Shown piece by piece: positions 12,373 through 26,361 of a stretch of DNA of 64,000 bases. The notes below the pieces were generated by a model. It made no database searches, was not told the origin of the DNA, and saw only the letters and a program-made list of their open reading frames with translations. The position numbers and the translations under genes were made by a program. The stretch lies in contig NC_051089.1 in the NCBI RefSeq assembly GCF_901709675.1, positions 13,755,976-13,819,975 of the forward strand. Direction: 5' to 3'. This DNA is from Syngnathus acus (lineage: Eukaryota > Chordata > Actinopteri > Syngnathiformes > Syngnathidae). The stretch's first letter is position 1, and the number at the start of each line of letters is the position of its first letter.

Positions 12373-15300
12373 ATGGGAGATTGTTGTCACGTGGTGAATG
12401 ATCATGCCATATATTCTTGCAGCGCCTTTAATCCTGCTGTTGGCCTCCTGGCAGCCACCCTGACCAGTTTTCTTGTTTAATTTGATCAACTTCGGAGGGA
12501 CATCCACATTTGATAATGTCACTGCCTACATTTGCATGCAATCAATAAAACGTTTAAACCCAAATAGTGGCAGCATTTCAAAGTCGATGTGAGCTTGCGG
12601 AGAAACATAAATATGCCCTAAATCAGGTTTTTAAGTTTCCAAATAAGACCCCTGGATCATCTCTATTCTAAGCCGAATATCTCGGCTTGTAAATGTTACC
12701 TGCTTCTAAATGCGCATGCTTTTGCAAATCTTGGTCTTTGTAGTACTTGAATACAGTGATTTCTCTACCGCGTTTTCACATAAATTTCTGTTTCTACCGC
12801 AAAAATGAAGCAGTGTGTGTACATGTATGTATATGTATGTGTAGGTCCACAGTTTTGACATCCAATATGCCAAGTGCGACTTGCTGAGAGGATTTAAGGG
12901 CGCTATATATGTATCTGTTAAGAAATGATTTCAATTAAAAAATGCTTTACACAGTCTTTGCAGGCACATCAACAGCTTCCACAAGACCACAAAGAAAGAG
13001 CTCAAGTGCCCTTACAAGCTTTTCCTCAAATGGCTCCTCCATGCGAGTAGTACCCAAGCTCAACTTGTCAAGAAAATCATTCGACCCTGCGATGGAAAAA
13101 TAAACGACTGCCTTGAAAAAATGAAAATGTAGCTTTGTGTTTTGTTTTCTGACTGAGCATCAAAGCAATGTTTGGATTAGCAGGCCCCAGCAGTCTTTGT
13201 AGGTTGTGGTGCTGGTAATGAAGACATGCAGCATATACATTCTGGCTACTGTAGGACAAATATAAGTCAGTTGTTCCTGCTGCAACAAGATTCTTAAATG
13301 ACTCTATAAATATTTGATTGTGTTTATTGTTCAGTTTCTTGTGTACTGTCTGCTTATTATTCCATTATTGATGAATTTTGACTTCTGGCTCATGGATCAT
13401 AAAGAAGGCTTTTACATGAAAATCAAATGTTTTCACTGAAGCCATTACAAAAAGCAATGGTATAAACACAAACAAAAACTAAGTCGAAGGCGTAACAAAG
13501 TAACATTTTAATTAAGAACTAGTAAGAATAGGCGAACATAAAAAAACATTCAGATGGAGCGATGTATTGTTTTCAGTACAGTAGTTCACAGATGCTTCCT
13601 AAAAAGTGACTGTGAATAAAAAAATTACCATTTTATTGAAGGCAAAATCACATAAGCAAAAGCAAATTGGACGATTCTAAATGAGAAGAGATGGAAGAAA
13701 GACTCTAGTGAACCATTTAAAGGTCACAAAAAGTTCACATATGAACTGCTTAACACTGAAAAATGCATTGAAGGATTTTGGGAGGTTTTCTGAAGATTCT
13801 CTCTGTTCTCTCTAGTGACCTGAAATGTATTTAACAATTTAAAAGATTCCTCGAATGAAAATGTGAGCAATATACAATATTTAGTTGCAATTCCATTGCT
13901 TGCAATAACTGCATTTTTCTCCTTCACTTTTTACACCTAATCTAAAATTTTAGCAGTGTGGTATTAATTTGATTCGTAATGATCAGTTCATGGGCCGACT
14001 GGGTCCCAATCCCCCACCAATAGCAAAGATCGACTCTAAAGCAAATAAACAAGTTATCACATGGATTTCTGGATGAATAATTTAAAACATTTGAGAACTA
14101 GTCCAAACATGGGTGCTTTGGATATTGAGTAACAGAGGAGACAAAAGACAGACAACTGACAGTGGGGCTAATGTTTCATGAGGCATCGAAATGAAATTGT
14201 TCTCTACAACTCCGTGACAGTGACAAATGCCACTTACATGGCTCCGGTGAGTTGGCGATATTGCTTTATCTGAAAAGAATGGCGGACAAGACTCTAAACA
14301 AGCCAGCCATAGGATGACAATCAGACACCTCCTTGCTGGTGGTGATAACACCCAGTGAGGATATGGAAAAGGCGTGTCTGCAGCAGCAGTGCGTCAACGG
14401 ATTTGTTTGCTTTTGAAAGTTCCATGGAAAGTTTTTCTGTGTTTAATTTCTCTTGGGGTACATCCCTTTTTCCAAAATACTCAAAATAACCCTGATCATT
14501 CAAGAAATGTTGATAGATATTTAACATATGAAAAATGGGGGAAAACCCCGACCTCTCCCAAACTATTTAAAGATTTTTTTCACCTATGAATAAATCTGCA
14601 GGAGGTGAGCCAATGCAGGGCTCGACTGAAAATGGTGTGAAACTTAGGTTCTAAAAACCTCATTCGGGTGTTTCCAGAAAACAATATGGTACTGCTGTCA
14701 TGATAACAGTAGGACATGATAGATGAGGGACACTAACCTTTCGCATCAGAAAACGGGAAACCTACATACAGGTATTAGTGTAGGAGCTATTTCTGATCTA
14801 CACATACGCACGCACTCGCATGCACACTGACCATCATCAAAAAACGCTGTCTCCTCTGGCCTCATTAATCATGGCAGCTCTACTAGAGGGTGAGATGTAG
14901 CAAAGTCACAGTGTAAGTTAGGCTGATAGATGTGATGTAAGTAGGCAAGTGATGCAAACATTGACATGAACACTGCTCGAATTATATGGACACTGAGATC
15001 CAGATCAGCTTCACAACCATTCAAAGAAAAACTCAAATATTATATGTGAAATATCAATGGCATATAAAAGTGAGTGAAAGGAAAAAGCAGCTGACGCTTT
15101 TTGGATTCTAAAATTACTGTTGCCGATACCAATAGAAATGTATTGGCAAAAATAGAATTGTACACAATAGAATAAAAATGTCATTAAGTGGTCAGTTTTG
15201 AGAAATTCAATGAAATTCTCTCGCAGTATAATTTGGATGGTTATGAAAGAGTGGAAGGGTGATATTTTTAGCTTTTAGCCAACTTTGGGCTATTTCATTG

Positions 15301-16445
15301 TCAAGACTACTGTTTGAAAGTGATTTTTTAAGAGACGAAAAGATGACTCCATATCATCCACGGCAACTTCAATTTATCATGAAGCCACAAAGGCAGATTC
15401 CAATTGTTGGTATAAACCCTAAATGTGTTTTCCTGAGTAGTCTATTGTGAACATTATGTATCCAATTTCAGATATATCAAATAAAAAAATGCCAGCAAGT
15501 TAACATTGGAAAATAATTTGTATGAATTTCATTTACAAGTGCAGTTATTTCTTGGGGGAAATCGATTGATGTTTCAGGGAGCAAATCAATGCCACAATCT
15601 TGTTTCGCCATTAATTTGGTCTGGGGGAAAAACACAATTTACTCTGTGTGTGTACTGCAGTAAAATGTGACTCTTTTAACTTAACATAAGGACTTGATGT
15701 CTTTTAAATATATTGGAGATCAATTTCTACATGCCTGTAACATTGGAGTTGGGTCACGGGTCAGGTATTAAACATGAGGGATTGGTAGGAATTGAAGTGG
15801 CAGATCTGAAGGCTCAAAGGCACCAAAGTCAGATGTCCTCCCACCACCTGATCCAATTTTCCATTACTGTCTCCTTTAATCGCAGTGTCTGACAGGAAAT
15901 GATGAAAGGGTGTTGAAGAGGAGAGGAAAGGGATTTGTGAGCAAAGGGATGAAGTCCTAGCGTGATGTCGCTTTGTGTGAAATGGGGTGACATTGCGGGA
16001 CAGCCTCAGGGTGTTTCCCAATTCAATTGTTGCTTCACATCAAACTGTTGACTTGCTTCACATAGGAAAGAGTAGAAAATACCTGCACTGATTGTCAAGA
16101 TAAAAAAGCAGCTGTTTCTTAGCTGACCTGCATGCAAATTTGGAATCATTGTCCCAAATAAACACCAACAAGCATCTTAATGGGAAATGTGGTTGATGTG
16201 TTCAACAAAATCATGAACACTGGGGAGGAATGCAATTCAAAAGAGGAACAACTCTTTTCTAGTTAGGTGATAGAAAATCTTCAAGCCTCTACATTATTGT
16301 GGAGTTTGTGTGCAGAAATGTGCTATAACCTACAAGAAGTTGCTTCTAAAAGTTTCTTAATGGCTTCTTTATCATCTAGTACTTCTGAATAACAGTGAGA
16401 CCTGGCATTTGGAAAGTCAAGTGACAGTTGGCTTGTTGAGAGTAC

Positions 16446-16582
16446 CTTGCACAGTGAGTTGAGCCGGGGCTTCAATTGTTGCATTGGTGTTGTCAGCCAC
16501 ACAGGTGTAAATGCCAGCGTCCTCCTCTGTGAGATTGGAAATCTGAAGACTGCCACCTCCAAGCAATTCCCTGCGGCCCTCG
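16446..16582 (-). CDS. neo1: neogenin exon encoding second half of Ig domain 3
   Basis: This 137-bp exon completes Ig domain 3. The acceptor ends in TTCACCAG and the donor is GTACTC. It begins in phase 2 (AG from the previous exon plus C gives Ser) and ends in phase 1. GGGSLQIS and EEDAGIYTC carry the conserved late strands, with the second domain Cys at codon 28. NLT at 17-19 and NAT at 34-36 are possible N-glycosylation sites. The closing [12 protein letters not shown] closely resembles the end of Ig3 in known neogenins. The upstream in-frame sequence rich in Phe and Leu is the intron's polypyrimidine tract, not protein. Confidence 0.94.
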
Positions 16583-19442
16583 CTGGTGAAAAGAAAAAGA
16601 GGTTTGAGGAATATAACAAAGTTAAGACTTGGCCTCAAGTTCTTTAACCTCATAGTATTGATGGGTAAAGGTCTCATGGGCTGCCCACGGTACAATCACA
16701 TTTTTTCCCACGTCTACGGATTTAGTAGAAACTAATTCCAACCTTTATTCCCTGAAGCATATTCTTAGAGAAGGTTTCTTTTGCTAGTGTTCCACGTTGG
16801 GCCTGGTATACTACCTTCCACTATCAGGCGTATCAAATGTTTGGATATTGAAATCTGACAGACACCACCAGTAGTGGAATTTATAGATAAAATGTCGAAA
16901 TTCTATTCTTTTTGGCATGTCCTAATGTGTTTGAGTGTGACACTGTAGACAACAGTGAGTGGGATGAGTGGATTATTGATACATTGCGTCAAGAAACATT
17001 TTCTTCCATTTAACTAGTTAATTTAATTAACCTAAACAGTACATGTCTACTGAGTCATAGCGGGAATTCATTTTTCATTGACTATTGAGATGAAGAAAAA
17101 TACTAACCTAAGGATGCTTTTCACTCTGTCACATTTTATGTTTCTGATTCGGTATATGAAAATACTCAAAGTAATTTCTGCAAAGGCTACCTGAAAACTG
17201 CATAACGAGACTTAGTCAAACATGTTCTAAGAATATTTACACCAGATTTACACGCAGCTTTCCAGAGAACCAATTGACCCTCCGTATTAAATGGCACGCA
17301 CTTTTATTCCCCCAATTAGGCCAAAAGGCTGTAGCCGAGCTCAGGCTTGATTCAACAGTCACTGGGGCATAGGCAAGGGGAGGAGGGTGAGTGGAGGAAA
17401 ATACAAAGTAATAGCTGACATCCAGATTTGGTGAGAAAGAATCAGAACAAAGGAAAAGGTAAGAAAACATAGGTAGTATATAGCTAGGGAGTGCAGGTCT
17501 CTGAATGAGAGATACATGGAATGCAGTCAAGTGTTGCAGGTAGATTTTTTTTTTTTTGCTTCCAGCAGCTAAAAGGAGGGCTTCTGCTGCAACTCATTTT
17601 TATCTCCCTGAGTGGGCAACAGTCTGCACTGACACTTGACATTCTGTGACCATCACTGCTTGGCATCTTCTTGACACATAACACACTGTTCACTTCATGA
17701 TTAACCACGATAGTTTCAAAGTGTAGCACTTACCATGTACTACTTCCAACACGATAGATAAAACCAATTGTCGTTCGAGCAAAGTCTCAACCGTATACAC
17801 TAACAAGCCACAATATTATAACAACTTGCCCCGTATGACGCAATATCAGAGCTGCATAAAATATAAATTCTTTACAAAAGTAGTTAGGTAGAGAATTTAT
17901 CGTTCCCAGAAATATTGTCTGGAACAAAGGTAACAATGTTCAGAAAATACCAATTTGACATTGTTTACCAGTATTAAGTTTACTAGGGCTGATTGATTAT
18001 GAAAAAAATATTAATCACAATTATTTTGTGAAAGGAAATTATGATTATTCATTTATTTTTTTGGGGAACAAAATGAGAATATTGAGACAAATTTCTGTGA
18101 AACGCAATAATTGTGTAAGTTCCTCTTGGATCAAAAGAAATTTATTAAATAAACTATTTTAAAAAGGGGGAAAAAAAAGGTGCAAATGTATTTTTCCAAG
18201 TAGGGTTACCTTGTATAAACAAAGAGTGTGGTGTTGGATATCAATGCATACTATTTATTGTTTTTTATGATTAAGCGTAATCATTACTTTGGTACAATTT
18301 TATTTTCCGACATTCAAGCAGTGTTGAGGTCGAGCAGTGCTTAATGTTGCAGTGGCCTACAATAATGTGATTATACTGTAATCAATCATTTGTGTCACCA
18401 GCCACATGGATGATTGTGGCACTACTGTATGCGATTTGCATATTTTTTTTTTTTTTGCATATGGACATTATTGCTTGCTAGCCAGTTTCATGAGCATTGT
18501 GGACATAAATCGGCCGCAATATCTGGTTTCGGTCTCTCAGACATGCACATATTACTACACTTGTTAATTGGGCATCCTGCTTTTTATAGACTGACGGCAA
18601 CCACCTGATCAATACATGGTCCCAAGTCAAAATACAAGATCAACTGAACGGCAGAGAAAAATTCAAATTTTTTTTTTTTAAAGGATGCCATAGAACTCAA
18701 ATGTCAAGCGAATGCTTTTCAGTGCTCTGATTACTTCATTGTGCGCACAGTTGAAGAGAAAGCAAAGCATGCTGGGAGGCTGTGAATATCCAAGCCGCAT
18801 TGTATGAATCATTCGCTGCTCACACAGTGCTGAGCAGTCTGCATTTGATTCACCGGGACAACTATTGAGACGCTCAAGCATTTCTGCATTGACAGTTTCC
18901 TTTTGAAATGAAGGGAACATACAAGACCCCCAAGCTATTTAGAGGAAACACTAACAGCAGTATTTAGGAGCAGAGTAAGAGCTCTTCAGACTGAATTATG
19001 TCATCTTTAGACCTTTGAAGAGACAATAATTGGCCTGGAATTATTGCAATTGAGTAATTTGGCTCGCTCTTGGCGTACAAGTTATTTAACATTCCCACAA
19101 TTAAAAAGAAATAATTCATAATAAATATCAGGATTTACAAAAATTCAAACATAATCGTTCTGTTCATCCCTCCGGAACAGCCACCCCCAAAAGCCATGCA
19201 AATCCTTGTCAACAAGTAGATTCATTTAATACAAATCCTTCTCTCTCTTTCTCCAAAAAAAAAAAGGTAGTGGCAGTTCCACAGAACTGTGGAGTGAGGT
19301 GACTTTACGTGCGACTCGGTCTTCCGTAACACAAACTGGTGACAAGGCCAGGACATGTGGGCCTAGGAAAACTGCCAATCAGCTAGACAGCATACTGCTG
19401 TCTTTAGGATGGGATTCTGGTTAGAGGTCATGTTTATTGGAG

Positions 19443-19771
19443 CTCTAGAGCACGGGTGTCAAAGTCAAGGCCCGGGGGCCAGATACGGCCCGCCACATCA
19501 TTTTAAGTGGCCCGCGAAGACAAATCGAATTCATGTCAATTCCCAAATTTCTAATTGTTTTCACTTTAAAAAAAAATAGAGATATTGTTAGCAATGAAAC
19601 ATTTTTTTATGTTTAAATATTTGATTTGATTTCAATATTTCATTTTTAAATATTTGAACACTTTTTATTAGTCTTATTATTTGGGGTTGACAATTCGAAT
19701 GGCCCTTTAAAGCAAACTATGACTATGATGCGGCCCGCGACAAAAATAACTTTGATACCCCTGCTCTAGAG
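19443..19771. mobile_element. hAT-like non-autonomous element with 8-bp target duplication
   Basis: The element spans 19451-19763 and is flanked on both sides by the identical octamer CTCTAGAG (19443-19450 and 19764-19771). Its ends, cacgggtgtcaaagtc and actttgatacccctg, are inverted repeats with a few mismatches. An 8-bp duplication with short inverted ends is the signature of hAT superfamily insertion. The outer parts are rich in 'ggcccg' words and the interior is AT-rich, with no ORF. A perfect target duplication suggests a relatively recent insertion, mobilised by a transposase supplied elsewhere. Confidence 0.87.
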
Positions 19772-21213
19772 GAACGATGTTGAAGAAAAAAAAAAAGTCA
19801 TAATAGACTATTTGGTAAAAACAAGAGGTTTTGCATTTTAGCTTTTTTTGCAAACTTTGTAGGAAATAGAAAAACCCAACAATACTAAAAAAACAATCAC
19901 GCCCATACTAAGTTTGGCAGCTTGGCTGGCCAAGTCATAACCGAAAAGTAAGCATAGCTACACAGTGAACACAGACTATTAGCTGACCCTGTAACCAGCA
20001 ACAGTTTCTGATAATCTTCATGAACGTGAGGAGTATTTGTGTTTGGATATGTCGAGCACGCCAAGTGTTCTTTCATGACTGTCATCATACTTTAGTTTAG
20101 GAAAACCTCCACCTATTGTGGAGATAAGTGGCTGCAAGAAATATTAGCCATTTTTATCTAGAATTGTCTGGTAAAATGGTAAGTTTGGAGTGTGCTTCTG
20201 CCTGCTCTGCTTGACCGCGATAACCCTGCCATCTGCCCTCTTCCAACTCCTTTTATTTAAGATAGTGTTTAGGAATTTCTTCTGTTCAGGGGTACTTTCT
20301 TTGACGACCACAGACAGCAGGGATCGGAATGATTTGAACAGTTGTCACTTTCCCCTGCTTTATAATCCAAACAGGGTCCTAAAGCAGAACCATTTTATCT
20401 CTGTCTTATATGGTTGCATTTAAAAAAAAATGTAGTTGGTGGTGTTGTCCTGTGTCCAATGATATGTAACTTGTGATTATCTCTCGGAGGGCTATGTACA
20501 AAATATCAACGTCAATATAATTATAGAGTAGAAAACCACAAGCTAAAATACGCTGAAGATTCTCTTTTAAGACCCCACAAATCTGAACTTCGACTGGAAA
20601 CTCAATATAGACTTGCTTTCCATGCATAAATAAAATGTTGATGGAACCTTGGTGAGAGAGGTTAAAAGAAGTAGAGGAAGTAACCAGCCGTGATGACCCC
20701 TGGTCGCAGGAATATATGTGCTACTGAGATGAGTGTGTGCACTGAGAGGCTGATTAGTATAAGACCAGCGACGCCCACTGAGCTCCTAAACTTAACATAA
20801 CTTAGTCTGCCTGGGTTATTTTGTATGTTACTGCAACTTACATTTTAGTGATGCAAACGGGACAGCCTGTTAATACATTTTGTACTGATCATATGGATTT
20901 TATTTTTTTATTCACTTTTGCTTCATCTGATCAAAAGAACATGTTTTTGGCACACGGAATGTTGTTACTTTGAACATCTTCTGAGTAAATGGTGTCAAAC
21001 AAATGTAGGAGAGAAACATTTAGGTTTTGTTTTAGTGATGCACGAAAGCGCATCCTAAAATTAGTTGACGTTCCAGCAACCACTCCAATTATCTTCACAC
21101 ATTTCCATGTTGCATCCATCATTATGTGAAGTGTTTCAGAGAAAACATTCACACTTCATGTTGAGGTTTACTCTGTCATTAAACCATAATTATGTTATTA
21201 TAGCAGTCTGGTG

Positions 21214-21214
<1 letters not shown>

Positions 21215-21272
<58 letters not shown>
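21215..21272. repeat. TG dinucleotide microsatellite
   Basis: A perfect TG run of 58 bases (29 units). It is the longest in the window, likely polymorphic and capable of Z-DNA formation. A Cys/Val-repeat ORF running through it is an artefact. Confidence 0.97.
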
Positions 21273-21273
<1 letters not shown>

Positions 21274-22765
21274 ATGCAAATCTGAACAAGTCAAAAGATT
21301 TGCATCCAGTGCAAGGACAAATCTTTCTTTGAGAGTGTGAGAAAGCCACGATTAAAGGATGTTTTTTTTCTTTAAGGATTAAAATCAGGGGCTAATGAGT
21401 TACATGACTTCAGAAAACAAGTGCCGACGTGGATGAGAAATTTCGGCACAAGTACCTTTCTGGTCTCAAGGTGGAATTATTAAACATCTGAAGGACTATT
21501 TTGTTGATTTTACAGCCTGAGTTTAAATCCAATACTATATGGGTTTGTAAGAGATTCTAAAATGTTTTCCAGGCCCTTACTATCCATATATAAATATTTG
21601 TAAAGTCAGTTGTGTAAAAACATTATTAAATTCAGTCAGTTGGTTTTATTAAAGTATGGACAAGAAGGTAAAAGGCTATTGCCTTTGCTCAAAGCAGCAG
21701 GAAGAGACATATAGTTAAATGTGCATGTCTGTTTGTGTTTTATCTAAATCGCAGTAGAGTACATTTGAGGCTTTGAGTGCAAGACATTTACATGATCATT
21801 TTATTCTGCAGTTTAATTTTAGACACATTTCCATCCCACTCCTGTCTTCCCACACGACATCCATAGTCGCATTCAAATAAATTCCAGGGGACAAGAAGGA
21901 TGACAGACGGCAGAGTGTCAAGACTTGGGAAGAAAGTGGATTTACAAGCACAGTTTGTTGTTTGCAGGGCGCCATGCATAATTCATCCATTTCATTGAGT
22001 ACGAGACGATTATATTAGACAACCGAGTGATACTCCAAATAACAAAAGATGACTTTTCATGAGTGTCATCAGATGTGTATACAAAGAGAGCAGACACAGT
22101 GTTCGCTGTGGCCCCTAAGCAAGTGGGGAAGTTGTCAATCAGGTGTCATATTGACAAACTACAATACAGTCAGCATTGGGGAACCAAGTTTAGTCAGAAT
22201 GCAGAGCATAACATCAAGAGGATTGCTTTGTAAATGAGCTCATGCGTCTTAGGCTACATTCACACATCAAATGATTTTTTTTGGTCCTAATTCGGATACG
22301 TATTGGAATTTCTTATGATGCGACAGGTCGGACGTCATCATGTGATCTGCACAGGCGGGGAGACGCGCTGCTTAGAAGTGAGACAGTTTTGACTGAATCT
22401 ATAAAGTTGTTTTGAGTAACAGTATTGACTTGATATTAGATTTTAATTTATTCCCACTTGAAACATGAAGCATAAATTGGACATTTGTGCTATTTCAGCA
22501 ACCTTCATTTATTACACGAAAAGCCTCGCCTTATTTCCCTCAAAATATTGCAGTTCCATCTCTAAACGAATTGTTTCTCTTTGGACATGAGATAAAAGGA
22601 TAAGCCTGTGGTGCCTGCTCGTTGGACTATATTTACTTCCGCAAACATTATATTGTGAGAGACGTGCATGTCCTCTGAAATCCAACTGACTCACTTTCTT
22701 TTACAGGCACAGTAAAGGGAAAAAAAATATTTGTTGAGCTATTAATTGTAAACTATCTATCTACT

Positions 22766-23063
22766 ATACCGTTTTTCCCCACGGGGGTCACGGGCATGCT
22801 GGAGCCAATCCCAGCAGTCATCGGCAGTAGGCGAGGGACACCCTGAACCGTTTGCCAGCCAATTGGAGGGCACACAGAGACGAACCACCGTCCGCACTCG
22901 CACTCACATCTAGGGGCAATTTGGAGTGTTCAATCAGCCTACCATGCATGTTTTTTGGGATGTGGGAGGAAACTGGAGTGCCCGGAGAAAACCCACGCAG
23001 GCACGGGGAGAACATGCAAACTCCACACCGGGAACCCGCACCCTCCTCACCGTGCTGCCCAAT
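22766..23063 (-). repeat. teleost L2/SINE-like interspersed repeat, copy 1
   Basis: This copy contains the familiar order of a highly abundant fish repeat: a 'gggtcacggg' start, 'caatttggagtg', 'tgtgggaggaaactggag', 'gagaacatgcaaactcc' and a 'ccgtgctgccc' end. It is the best preserved copy here. The strand refers to my understanding of the consensus, whose tail carries 'atggatgga' repeats. It has no coding capacity, and several short ORFs overlapping it are artefacts. Confidence 0.82.
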
Positions 23064-23739
23064 GTAAACTATATTATTTTAAATTTTCTAACTTTGTTAT
23101 TGAGGGTGTTTAGGTATTACTATTTTTAATGTACTCCTCTTCTACTGCTTTGTGAATGGCCGTCACCTCATGACTTTTTAATGTCTGTAGTTGGTTGTTG
23201 GCTCTCTCACTAGGGAGGCAGAAATTGTCTGCTGTGTTGGGCCACATTGCTTTTGGCATAAATAACAGTGATGCCTTCTTTAGTAGCCAGGTAAATTGAT
23301 TTAGCCACTGCTTGTCAAAGCCACTGGCTCTGGGTTTTTGAGATCTGGAAAGAGGAATAAAAAATGATGTGCCAGTCACGTCCACATTGGCTTTGCGTTG
23401 TTATGCTGTTGTTGTGATTTAAGTACCCTCGACTCGCCAACTCGTCCTGTCCTGCATTCTGACCTTCGCTATCACCAGTCCCTTGTGAACTACTATCAGA
23501 CCTGACATAAATTTCCACGTCACCACCATGAATTACTACATTTTAACTGCCAGTTATGTTAATTTGGATTTCTCTGCTCTTTTCTTTTATTTCATTCCCA
23601 GCGAGGTTGTTTTTTTAAATTGATTTTGCCTGCTAGATATGCAATGCTAAAAATCACAAACGTTACTCAGACAAAAAAATATTGCAATGCCGTTTGTAGC
23701 ATCCCACAGGGAAAATCGGGACGCCGATAGCACCAACTT

Positions 23740-24079
23740 TCCATCCGTCCATCCATTATCTGAACCTCTTCTCCTCTCGAAGGTCATGAGTGTGCTGTAG
23801 CCCATGCCAGCTGACTTCGAGCAGTAGGTGGGGGACTCCCTGAATTGCCAGCAATCACAGTGCACAGAGAGACAAATACGTAACTGATCGCACTCACACC
23901 TACGAGCAATTTGGAGTGCTCAATTGCCCGACAATGCATGTGTTTGGAATGTCGGAGGAAACCCATGCAGGCAAAGGGAGAAGATGCAAACTCCACACAG
24001 AAAGACTGAAGCCGGAATGGAACCCTGCACCTCTGAACTGTGAGGCAACGTGCTTACCAATGTACTATCATGCCGCCCC
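23740..24079 (-). repeat. teleost L2/SINE-like interspersed repeat, copy 2
   Basis: Same family and orientation as the copy about 0.7 kb to its left. It begins with 'ccatccgtccatccatta', the expected simple-repeat tail in reverse, and ends 'catgccgcccct'. It is more diverged internally. Confidence 0.82.
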
Positions 24080-26210
24080 TAGCGGCAACTTGTGGGGAAT
24101 AAAAAGATAAATTAAAAACAACAACAACAACCTTAGATACGGCTGTCATACGATTTTGAACATAGGAAAAACCCTGGTAACAATGTTAACCAGACATGAC
24201 TAAACATATGTTCAAGTTAATGTGAATTCATCTGGTTGTAAAATATTTAACATGAAAAGCAGAAATGATGACCATGGGCAAAAACATTTTGAACTTGAGA
24301 TGAAAAGTTTGGCCACAAAAAATACTTCAGCCATATATATTGTGATGTTGACCATGATGGTAACATAAAAAAAAAAATCAAAAGAATAAAACCAAACTTC
24401 AAAAGGCCCTCATTTCAGAATCGGTCTCTATAAATTTTCTCTACATGATGCATGCAGAGAAAATGCTGTTCACATCACATTTCAGCAGCACATTTGTTCT
24501 TTAGGAAATATCCAACTAAGCACGTGGAAATCGCAGTCTAAAGTCTAAAAGATGGCCACCTGCTCTTTATTTGCATTTCGGGTGTTCTCCTTATGAGAAT
24601 TCTGAATCAGCCATATTCCCACAGGCGCCAAATCAAAATAAAGATACGACATGGCGCCATTTAAAAAGGAAAAAAAAGTTTGGAGGACACAGTGAGAATG
24701 TTTTAGAATCAGTAGCTTCGAAAACTACCACTCATTGTTTTGTTTTCCAAATCAGTCAATTTTCTAGGAATGTGATGGAAAAAAAAACAACTAATAGCAT
24801 TCGTTGTTGTTAGACTCACCCAGATTTCAGTTGACTGCTTTGAAGAACCCCCGCAATTTTTTTTTTCACATCTCAAACATTGATGTTGTCACTTTCAAGG
24901 CCCCGTTTGTGCTGTGCTTCCAAGACCAATTAAGCTGCTCTTTGCTGCTTCCTTTCTTTCGCTCCCACAACGGGTGCAACAATTAAGAACTGACAGCAGC
25001 GTCTAGCTCTCAGCTATCACACAACAGGAGACTCAAGGATACCAAGGTTATTCTTTCATTTATCAATGTCATAGCAAAATCAAAATGTGGTAACAGAATC
25101 ACTCTGTAATACGCTTCAGTTATGAAGGTGGCAAGGCGGAGTTTACGATAACCCCCTAAAAGACTCTCCCTGTTGTTGGGAGTGCACTTGCTAATTACCA
25201 GTATGGGTAACCCGGGGGGCGGGTGTTTACACTGAATGGAATTTGGTAATTAAAAGCTAGATTAATAGGTACCATTTAAGCCATTCCCATTGGAGGTGAA
25301 GGTTAGTTATTACAAGACATTGAATTGTGGTGCAATGCATTAAATCCTCAGCTTGGCAAGTCAGACGTGTACCGAAACCACCTATTTAAGGATGTCAAAT
25401 TCTTCACAAAATGTTTAACAAGCAGAAATCCAATTTTGTTTTGAATCAACATAGATGAAGCCAAGTTTAAAATTCTATTAAACTGCTGCAGTGGCTAGGG
25501 TATGCCTACTTGAGTTGCGCTTAATTTACTTGGGTGGTGACAGTCCAACTTGCTATATCTAAGAAAACTTTCAGTTATGGATTCCAGCTACTTTTCCTGA
25601 GATAATGTGCGCCATAGAAGTTAGGGCCCAAGTGCTAGGTTGCTAATGTGTGAACTTCCTCTCTGCAGGAACGCTGGCAACCTCATCTCCAGACTGGCTT
25701 TTGTGCCACATCCAGATGCCCCCTGGGGTGATTTCTGGAAGAAGAGATTTACCAACTTGGGGAGCAGTACAAAGGAGCCTTAATATTCTGCTGCATTCCA
25801 AAAGTAAGGACTGACACAGAGTTTGAGGAAACCGTCCGTCTGCTGTCCGTCCGTCGATCCGTTCATTCCTGCTTCTATCTACCAGGGCTGGGCAGTAATT
25901 AAATAATATGATTCACGATTGACACGTGTGAATCAATATGAATAGAAAATGCCTTTAACAAAATGTTTGCTAAAAAGTAAACGAGATCACAACGCAAACC
26001 CGGAATTACGTGTGTTGTCGACAGTGCACACCCTTTGCATTGAGATTAGAAGCATTGAAGGAATTATTTAGTTTGTTTTGTAATACTGTGGGATCTAAAT
26101 TAAATATCATCATTCTGACCATTTTAATAAAATGTGTGGTAGTGCTACAAGGGCCAAGGAGGGAAAAACTTTACATTTAAAAAACAAACGATAAAGTTTA
26201 AAATGCATAC

Positions 26211-26361
26211 CTTTCCTCTAGCGGTTTATCTTTAAACATCCATCGCACATGTGGTGTTGGAAAACCTGCAGCCACGCAGGCCAGCAGGACACTGGCACCC
26301 AGCACCTTGGTCACAGGCACAGGCTGTACAAGGAACTCCAGCTTCCTCTCGTCTCCAGTTT
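26211..26361 (-). CDS. neo1: neogenin exon encoding first half of Ig domain 3
   Basis: This 151-bp exon encodes the N-terminal sheet of the third Ig domain. The acceptor is CATTCCAG and the donor is GTATGC. It starts in phase 1 (the incoming G makes a Glu codon) and ends in phase 2, leaving AG to join the next exon. The first domain Cys is at codon 29 (LLACVAAG) and the core Trp at 41 (VRWMFKD). The partner Cys is in the next exon, 9.6 kb away, so this Ig domain is split by an intron, unlike Ig1 and Ig2. The matching phase 2 start of the next exon confirms the border. A run of residues beyond the donor in the same frame is intronic read-through. Confidence 0.93.

Larger units (their letters stand above)
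9883..16445 (-). other. neo1: neo1 intron between Ig3 and Ig4 (6.6 kb)
   Basis: This phase 1 intron begins GTACTC at 16445 and ends CTTCCACAG at 9883. It holds a Tc1 transposase fragment (11078-11385) and a short SINE/L2-like piece (12290-12372). A degenerate TATG/TG-rich patch lies at 12812-12842. No exon or RNA gene was recognised in the rest. Confidence 0.92.
16583..26210 (-). other. neo1: neo1 intron within Ig3 (9.6 kb)
   Basis: This phase 2 intron splits Ig3, from GTATGC at 26210 to TTCACCAG at 16583. It contains a hAT-like element (19451-19763), a long TG microsatellite (21215-21272) and two L2/SINE-like copies (22766-23063 and 23740-24079). Poly-T tracts occur near 17546, 18440 and 18670. 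An AT-rich patch from about 17984 resembles the decayed 'agggctgggcgatta' repeats common in fish, but is too eroded to delimit. Nothing else was recognised. Confidence 0.92.

Noticed and set aside
21065-21340. 91-codon ORF with a Cys/Val repeat
   Set aside because: The repeat is a translation of the TG microsatellite. The same applies to ORFs at 28748-29015 and 30875-31124.
22818-23129. Several overlapping ORFs at the L2/SINE-like copies
   Set aside because: They coincide with a non-coding interspersed repeat and have no family resemblance.
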